This document shows, piece by piece, positions 25,389 to 29,604 of a stretch of 29,604 nt of DNA. Numbering within the stretch: position 1 is the first letter of the stretch; each line of letters opens with the position of its first letter. A program made the translations under genes and the position numbers. Under the pieces are notes generated by a model. That model ran no database searches. It was not told the DNA's origin and saw only the letters and a list, made by a program, of their open reading frames with translations. Where the stretch lies: assembly GCA_900555615.1 (NCBI GenBank), contig USMB01000018.1, forward strand, positions 1-29,604, written 5' to 3'. This DNA comes from an uncultured Clostridium sp. (GTDB lineage Bacteria; Bacillota; Clostridia; TANB77; CAG-508).

Positions 25389-25607
25389 CTATTTTAATGG
25401 ATCATATCCTCCCTTAGAAAAAGGATTGCATTTTAAAATCCTTTTTGCTCCTAATAAACAACCTTTAATAACTCCATATTTTTCTATGGCTTGTTTTGTA
25501 TATTCTGAACAACTCGGATAATATTTGCATCTTATATTTCTATTTTCCAAAAAACTTGATATATTTTTTTGATACCATTCAATTAAATATATACATATTT
25601 TTTTCAT
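25389..25607 (-). CDS. yidD: Membrane protein insertion efficiency factor YidD
   Basis: 72 aa. The conserved YidD signature is present: CKYYPSCSEYTKQAIEKYG and CNPFSKGGYDPLK with three conserved cysteines. It assists YidC-dependent insertion. Its ATG overlaps the rnpA stop by 4 bp (ATGA), implying coupled translation, and yidC starts 14 bp later. The order rnpA-yidD-yidC-jag is standard. Confidence 0.97.
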   Translation of the reverse strand: MKKICIYLIEWYQKNISSFLENRNIRCKYYPSCSEYTKQAIEKYGVIKGCLLGAKRILKCNPFSKGGYDPLK

Positions 25608-25960
25608 ATTTCTTCTTCTTTTTTTAATATTTTTGCCTTTTCAAATATGTTTTTCATCTCTTCATAAACATCAATGAATTTCATATCATCAATACAAAAA
25701 TTTTTATTTATTATAATTACTATACTATTTCCTTCAACTAACTTATTTTCTAGCTTTGTATAGCTTTCTCTTATAATTCTTTTTGCTCTATTTCTTTGGA
25801 AAGCTTTTCCATTTTTTGTACCTACTGCAATTCCTAATAAATTCCTTTTTTGATTATTTTTTAATAAAAATATTTCTATTTCTTTTCCTATGAAAAATTT
25901 TCCTTTTGATAATACTGTTTTAAATTCATAATTCTTTTTTAGCATTTCTGTTTTTTTCAT
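25604..25960 (-). CDS. rnpA: RNase P protein component RnpA
   Basis: 118 aa. Protein subunit of ribonuclease P, which matures the 5' ends of tRNAs together with the RnpB RNA. The RNA-binding motif is intact: KNGKAFQRNRAKRIIRESY (about 65-83), with the RNxxKRxxRE core. The N-terminus KKNYEFKTVLSKGKF is typical. It follows rpmH and has GGGAG upstream of its ATG. A hairpin terminator lies between rpmH and this gene. Confidence 0.97.
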   Translation of the reverse strand: MKKTEMLKKNYEFKTVLSKGKFFIGKEIEIFLLKNNQKRNLLGIAVGTKNGKAFQRNRAKRIIRESYTKLENKLVEGNSIVIIINKNFCIDDMKFIDVYEEMKNIFEKAKILKKEEEI

Positions 25961-26001
25961 TTTTCTACTCCCTAAATAAAAAGAGCATTTATTAGGAATA
26001 A

Positions 26002-26031
26002 TAAAACAACTAAAGGCCTAGACCTTTAGTT
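26002..26031 (-). terminator. Terminator or attenuator between rpmH and rnpA
   Basis: AACTAAAGG (26008-26016) and CCTTTAGTT (26023-26031), a 9-bp perfect stem with a 6-nt loop, followed on the minus strand by GTTTTATT. It begins 7 nt after the rpmH stop and would reduce read-through into rnpA, matching the higher demand for L34. Confidence 0.75.
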
Positions 26032-26037
26032 TTCTTT

Positions 26038-26172
26038 CTAAGCACAGATTTTTTTTCTTCCTTTTGCTCTTCTTGCTTTTAATACATTTCTTCCTGATCT
26101 TGTTGACATTCTTTTCATAAATCCATGTTCTTTCTTTTCTTGTCTATTTTTTGGTTGGAATGTTCTTTTCAT
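26038..26172 (-). CDS. rpmH: Ribosomal protein bL34
   Basis: 44 aa, the usual length. The sequence starts [20 protein letters not shown] and ends [12 protein letters not shown], with the typical [20 protein letters not shown] pattern. L34 is a small basic protein of the large ribosomal subunit. The ATG at 26172 follows AGGAGGTGC. The gene is divergent from dnaA, and its transcript starts from the promoter at 26248-26277. Confidence 0.98.
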   Translation of the reverse strand: MKRTFQPKNRQEKKEHGFMKRMSTRSGRNVLKARRAKGRKKICA

Positions 26173-26247
26173 TTAATTGCACCTCCTAATTTTTTGTTAT
26201 ATATTAATTCCTTATTGGAAATTTGTTACAAAATAACAAGTACATCG

Positions 26248-26277
26248 ATTATACACCAAGATTCTAAGGCTTGTCAA
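26248..26277 (-). promoter_or_regulatory. rpmH promoter
   Basis: Minus strand TTGACA (26272-26277), 18-nt spacer, TATAAT (26248-26253). Both hexamers match consensus. It is about 75 bp before the rpmH start. Confidence 0.8.
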
Positions 26278-26372
26278 TAGTTTTTAATAAATTTTAACTT
26301 TTTTTGCTTTTTGTTTTTTCTCTATTGCTTTTTGCTAAAAAATATTGTAATATTTTTGTCATAAAAAGATAG

Positions 26373-26583
26373 TTTTCCACAATTTTTTTTATATTATCCA
26401 CATTTTCTAAAAAATTATCCACAACCATCTTGACTTATATTATAAAATTTTGATATTATACAGAAAAAGATTAATAGGGGATTTATATTGTTTTTTACTC
26501 AAAAAACTTGTTCGTGGAAAATTCACTATTTATTACACTAATATTACAAAGTTATCCACATCTGTGGAAAACTTTGTGGATAA
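26373..26583 (+). other. oriC: oriC, upstream DnaA-box cluster
   Basis: The 26173-26618 gap holds no gene but contains exact TTATCCACA boxes at 26394-26402, 26415-26423 and 26552-26560 and one on the other strand at 26575-26583. Near-boxes TTTTCCACA are at 26373-26381 and, inverted, at 26563-26571. Two boxes face each other in the dnaA leader. The cluster overlaps the dnaA promoter, so DnaA should autorepress. It is the first half of a bipartite origin. Confidence 0.88.
26430..26459 (+). promoter_or_regulatory. dnaA promoter
   Basis: TTGACT (26430-26435), 18-nt spacer, TATTAT (26454-26459), located just after the DnaA box at 26415-26423 and before the box pair at 26552-26583. This fits DnaA autoregulation. 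Confidence 0.7.
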
Positions 26584-26618
26584 CTTTATATTTTTTTTAT
26601 TTGAAAGGATGTTTTAAT

Positions 26619-27977
26619 ATGCAAATTGACAAAGACGAACTATTAAATCAAGCAAAAGAATTACTAAAAGATGAAGTAACTCAAATTGCATTTCAAACTT
26701 GGTTTAGTTCAATGGAAATCACTGAAATGACTGAAAATAACATCGTCTTAAAAGCTAGCTCACAATATGGTAAAGAAATGTTAGAAACACGCTATGCTGA
26801 TCTAGTTCTTAATACTTTCAAATTCATTACTAATAAAGATTGGACATTTTCTGTAATTTGTGATGAAAATGGCAAAAAGGTAGAAGGTGGGGAAGTTAGT
26901 TCTTCTAACACATCAATCGATTCTCAAGATGGAGATATTGAAATTTCGAACAAAACTCTAAACCCAAAATACACATTTGAAACCTTCGTTGTTGGAAACA
27001 ATAACCGATTTGCCCATGCAGCAGCAATTGCAGTAGGTGACAAACCTGGTGAATCTTACAATCCATTATTCTTATATGGTGGTGTAGGTTTAGGAAAAAC
27101 TCACTTAATGCAAGCTATAGGTAATAGAATTTTACAAAATAATAGGTCTGCAAAGATTTTATATGTAACTTCTGAAAAATTCACAAATCAGCTAATAAAT
27201 GCAATCAAAGACAACAAGAATGAAGTATTTAGAAATAAATATAGAACAATTGATGTTCTATTAATAGACGATATTCAGTTTATTGCAGGAAAAGAACGAG
27301 TTCAAGAAGAATTCTTCCATACATTTAATGCTTTATATGAAGACAAAAAGCAAATAATCATTTCCAGTGATAAACCTCCAAGAGAAATTCAATTTCTTGA
27401 AGATCGACTAAAATCAAGGTTCGAATGGGGCTTATTAGCAGACATTTCTTGTCCAGACTATGAAACACGTTTAGCTATTTTAAGAAAAAAAGCCCAAGAA
27501 GAAAAAATTGTTGTTGATGACAACATTTTAGCTAATATAGCTAATAAAATTGATTCTAATATTAGAGAATTAGAAGGAGTATTTAATAAAATCATTGCTA
27601 CAGCCTCACTTACACATACTCCAATAACAATAGAATTGGCAGAAAATACAATTAATGAATTTAAAGCAGCAAGTGAAAAAGTTCTTTCATCAGATTTTGT
27701 AAAAGAAACTGTTGCAAAATACTTTAATATAAATAAAGATGATTTAGCAAGCAATAAGCGTTCAAATGAAATTGCTTTTCCAAGACAAATTGCAATGTAT
27801 CTTTGTAGAGAAGTTGCAAATATGTCTTATCCTAAGATAGGAGAGGATTTCGGCAATAGAGATCATTCAACAGTAATGCATGCTTGTAAGAAAATTGAAA
27901 AAGAAGTAAAAGACAAAAATAACACAAGGTTAATTGTGGAAAGTGTGAAAAACATAATTATAAATGGTGAACAATAG
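26619..27977 (+). CDS. dnaA: Replication initiator DnaA
   Basis: 452 aa from the ATG at 26619, chosen because AAAGGA lies 9-10 nt upstream and the protein then starts MQIDKDELLNQAKELL like other DnaA proteins; a longer in-frame extension back to 26508 would translate through the DnaA boxes. Domain I covers about 1-85, a linker follows, then the AAA+ domain with NPKYTFETFVVGNNNRFAHA (115-134), Walker A GGVGLGKTH (154-162) and Walker B LLIDDIQF (215-222). Domain IV holds the DNA-binding signature GNRDHSTVMHACKKI near the C-terminus. DnaA binds the boxes on both sides of this gene and unwinds oriC. Confidence 0.98.
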   Translation: MQIDKDELLNQAKELLKDEVTQIAFQTWFSSMEITEMTENNIVLKASSQYGKEMLETRYADLVLNTFKFITNKDWTFSVICDENGKKVEGGEVSSSNTSIDSQDGDIEISNKTLNPKYTFETFVVGNNNRFAHAAAIAVGDKPGESYNPLFLYGGVGLGKTHLMQAIGNRILQNNRSAKILYVTSEKFTNQLINAIKDNKNEVFRNKYRTIDVLLIDDIQFIAGKERVQEEFFHTFNALYEDKKQIIISSDKPPREIQFLEDRLKSRFEWGLLADISCPDYETRLAILRKKAQEEKIVVDDNILANIANKIDSNIRELEGVFNKIIATASLTHTPITIELAENTINEFKAASEKVLSSDFVKETVAKYFNINKDDLASNKRSNEIAFPRQIAMYLCREVANMSYPKIGEDFGNRDHSTVMHACKKIEKEVKDKNNTRLIVESVKNIIINGEQ

Positions 27978-28076
27978 AAAAATAAATAGTTTAGTTGCTA
28001 TTTTGGAATATTTGTTCATATGGACAATTGTTTGGTTACAAATTAGTTATCTTTACTTACGGAATAACTAGCTAAG

Positions 28077-28271
28077 ATATCCACACCTTATTGTTGAAAG
28101 TGTGTTGATAAACTGTTAATAACTAAAGTATCCACATCATCAAAAAAACAATGTGGAAAATTTAAACAGTTATCCACTAAGTTATACACACAATTTTTCC
28201 TTAGGGATTTATAGTTTCCACATAGTTTTCCACATTATCCACAGCACCTAATACTATTACTACTAATAATA
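28077..28271 (+). other. oriC: oriC, unwinding region with DnaA boxes and DnaA-trios
   Basis: The 27978-28311 spacer contains exact boxes TTATACACA (28182-28190) and TTATCCACA (28235-28243), plus one-mismatch boxes at 28077-28085, 28128-28136, 28152-28160 (inverted), 28170-28178 and 28226-28234. The last pair (28226-28243) is tandem and followed by GCACC. From 28248 to 28271 eight triplets run in perfect register: CTA, ATA, CTA, TTA, CTA, CTA, ATA, ATA. On the complementary strand these are 3'-GAT-5'-type DnaA-trios, as in the Bacillus subtilis basal unwinding system. An AT-rich stretch to 28300 follows. Confidence 0.85.
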
Positions 28272-28311
28272 TTTATATTAATATTAATAATTATATAAAG
28301 GAGAGATCAAA

Positions 28312-29427
28312 ATGAAAATCGTTTGTTATAAGGAGAATATCCTTAAAGCATTAAATTCCGTAGTAAAAGGTGTTGCTTCAAAAACAACAATGCCTATATT
28401 AGAAGGAATACTTATACAAACTAATGATAAAGAAATAAAATTAACTACTTATGACTTAGAAATCGGTATAGAATATGTAATGGAATGTGAAGTTAAAGAA
28501 CAAGGAAGTACAGTTGTAAATGCTATAATGTTTAGTGAAATAATAAGAAAACTACCAGATACTGAAATTTATATAACATTAAATGAAAATAATTTACTAG
28601 AAATTGAGTGTGAAGGAGCTTTATATAAATTAACAACAATGAATCCTGCTGAATTTCCTGAATTACCAAAAATAGAAGTTGAAAATTCAATTGATTTAGA
28701 ACAGAATATGCTAAAAAATATGATAAGAAGAACAATATTTGCAGTTAGTAACGAAGAAAACAGACCGATATTCACAGGTTGTTTATTCGAAGTGGAAAAC
28801 AATAAGCTAAATGTTGTTGCAGTTGACGGATTTAGATTAGCTTTAAGAAGTATTTATTTACAAACAAAGGTAAATGATTTTAAGGCTGTTATACCTGGAA
28901 GAACATTAAATGAAATAAATAAAATTTTATTAGATTCTTTTGACCATGTAAGAATAGGAGTAGCAAAGAATCAAGCACTTTTCGAAATGGAAAATTGTAA
29001 AGTTGTTACTAGAATATTAGATGGAGAATTTTTAAATTATAAATCTGTTATACCAAATAATTGGGAAACGAGAATTAGAGTTAATAAGAATAGCTTACAA
29101 AATAGCTTTGAAAGAATCAGCTTAATATCAGCATCTTCAATAGAAAAAGAGAAAAAATATCCTGTTAAAGTTTCTATTGATATTGGAAAAATGACAATAT
29201 CTTGTACAAATCAGACAGGAGAGGCAAAAGAGGAATTATTTGTTTCAACTGAAGGAAAGAATATTGAAGCTGGGTTTAATCCAAAATATTTCTTAGATAG
29301 TTTAAAAGCTATAGATGATGAGGAAGTTTTTGTTGAATTTGGAACAAGTATATCCCCATGTTTAGTAAAATCTGTGGAAAACAATGACTATGTATACATG
29401 ATTTTACCAATCAGATTAAAAGAATAG
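28312..29427 (+). CDS. dnaN: DNA polymerase III beta subunit (sliding clamp)
   Basis: 371 aa, full length. The ring-shaped clamp that tethers the replicative polymerase. The N-terminus MKIVCYKENILKALNSVVKGVASKTTMPILEGILIQ is typical, as are GRTLNEINKIL (about 203-213), DGEFLNYKSVIP (about 239-250) and the C-terminal YVYMILPIRLKE. Ribosome site AAGGAGAG. It follows the unwinding region by about 40 bp. It ends in a strong terminator, so recF or other downstream genes are not co-transcribed from here. Confidence 0.98.
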   Translation: MKIVCYKENILKALNSVVKGVASKTTMPILEGILIQTNDKEIKLTTYDLEIGIEYVMECEVKEQGSTVVNAIMFSEIIRKLPDTEIYITLNENNLLEIECEGALYKLTTMNPAEFPELPKIEVENSIDLEQNMLKNMIRRTIFAVSNEENRPIFTGCLFEVENNKLNVVAVDGFRLALRSIYLQTKVNDFKAVIPGRTLNEINKILLDSFDHVRIGVAKNQALFEMENCKVVTRILDGEFLNYKSVIPNNWETRIRVNKNSLQNSFERISLISASSIEKEKKYPVKVSIDIGKMTISCTNQTGEAKEELFVSTEGKNIEAGFNPKYFLDSLKAIDDEEVFVEFGTSISPCLVKSVENNDYVYMILPIRLKE

Positions 29428-29431
29428 AGGT

Positions 29432-29464
29432 TTGGTCAGATGTTTTCCTCTGACCAATTTTTAT
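29432..29464 (+). terminator. Intrinsic terminator of dnaN
   Basis: TTGGTCAGA (29432-29440) and TCTGACCAA (29449-29457) form a perfect 9-bp stem with an 8-nt loop, followed by TTTTTATTT. It starts 5 bp after the dnaN stop codon. Confidence 0.9.
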
Positions 29465-29525
29465 TTAAATCAAAAAAACAAGTAAACATAAATACAAGAA
29501 AAAAATAAAAAATAATTTAACTATA

Positions 29526-29575
29526 AATATGTAAAAAATAGAATAAATTAGAATAAAATAGAATAAATTAGTAAA
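29526..29575. repeat. Short AT-rich tandem repeat
   Basis: About three to four copies of an about 10-bp unit (TAGAATAAAN) lie after the dnaN terminator. Only A, T and G occur in it on this strand. No gene is visible in 29465-29604. Confidence 0.6.
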
Positions 29576-29604
29576 AAAGAGAAAATAAAGTATTTTTAAA
29601 ATAG

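Noticed and set aside
26508..26618. N-terminal extension of DnaA
   Set aside because: The stretch is translated DnaA boxes and has no resemblance to DnaA domain I. The ATG at 26619 has a proper ribosome site.
29465..29604. CRISPR array or gene after dnaN
   Set aside because: The repeats are short, contiguous and A/T-only, without spacers, and no open frame of useful length is present.

Overview
The window is very AT-rich and carries the chromosomal replication origin of a low-GC Gram-positive bacterium. The oriC neighbourhood has the Firmicutes order: rpmH-rnpA-yidD-yidC-jag-mnmE-mnmG-rsmG-parA-parB run leftward, and dnaA-dnaN run rightward. Strong AGGAGG-type ribosome sites, the SpoIIIJ/Jag pair and TTATCCACA DnaA boxes fit a Clostridia-like lineage, perhaps an uncultured host-associated one. 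That taxonomic placement is inference; I recognise no species.

Right part (about 17.5-29.6 kb): housekeeping and origin. dnaA lies between two clusters of DnaA boxes. The dnaA-dnaN spacer has the better unwinding site: a tandem pair of boxes, a short GC patch, then a run of CTA/TTA/ATA triplets that matches a DnaA-trio element. The leftward genes cover ribosomal protein L34, RNase P protein, membrane insertion (YidD, YidC, Jag), tRNA/rRNA modification (MnmE, MnmG, RsmG) and chromosome partitioning (ParA, ParB). A 136-bp near-perfect hairpin separates rsmG from parA.

Middle (about 15.5-17.6 kb): two unrecognised proteins (344 and 112 aa) and two tRNA-Ser genes (UGA, GCU). The two unknown genes are bracketed by a 21-bp direct repeat made of the parB 3' end, which looks like insertion into the end of parB. 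The tRNA promoter carries a 10-bp perfect palindrome around its -10 box.

Left part (1-15.4 kb): a leftward type IV secretion-like locus. It has three tandem VirB2-like pilin genes (the middle one frameshifted), a dead ISL3-family insertion sequence, PrgI (VirB3-like), a TraC/VirB4-N-like membrane protein, a VirB4 ATPase, two paralogous VirB6/TrbL-like polytopic proteins, a VirB8-like candidate, an M23 peptidase, and a second small membrane-anchored protein cut by the window edge. No relaxase, VirD4 coupling ATPase, integrase or plasmid replication gene is visible. Such genes may lie further left, or this may be a resident secretion system rather than a conjugative element.

All major genes are transcribed away from oriC, so replication and transcription are co-directional on both sides. 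The T4SS-like locus shares this orientation. The most interesting material is the T4SS-like locus beside oriC with duplicated pilins and duplicated VirB6 proteins, followed by the parB-end repeat, the rsmG-parA hairpin and the tRNA-Ser promoter palindrome.
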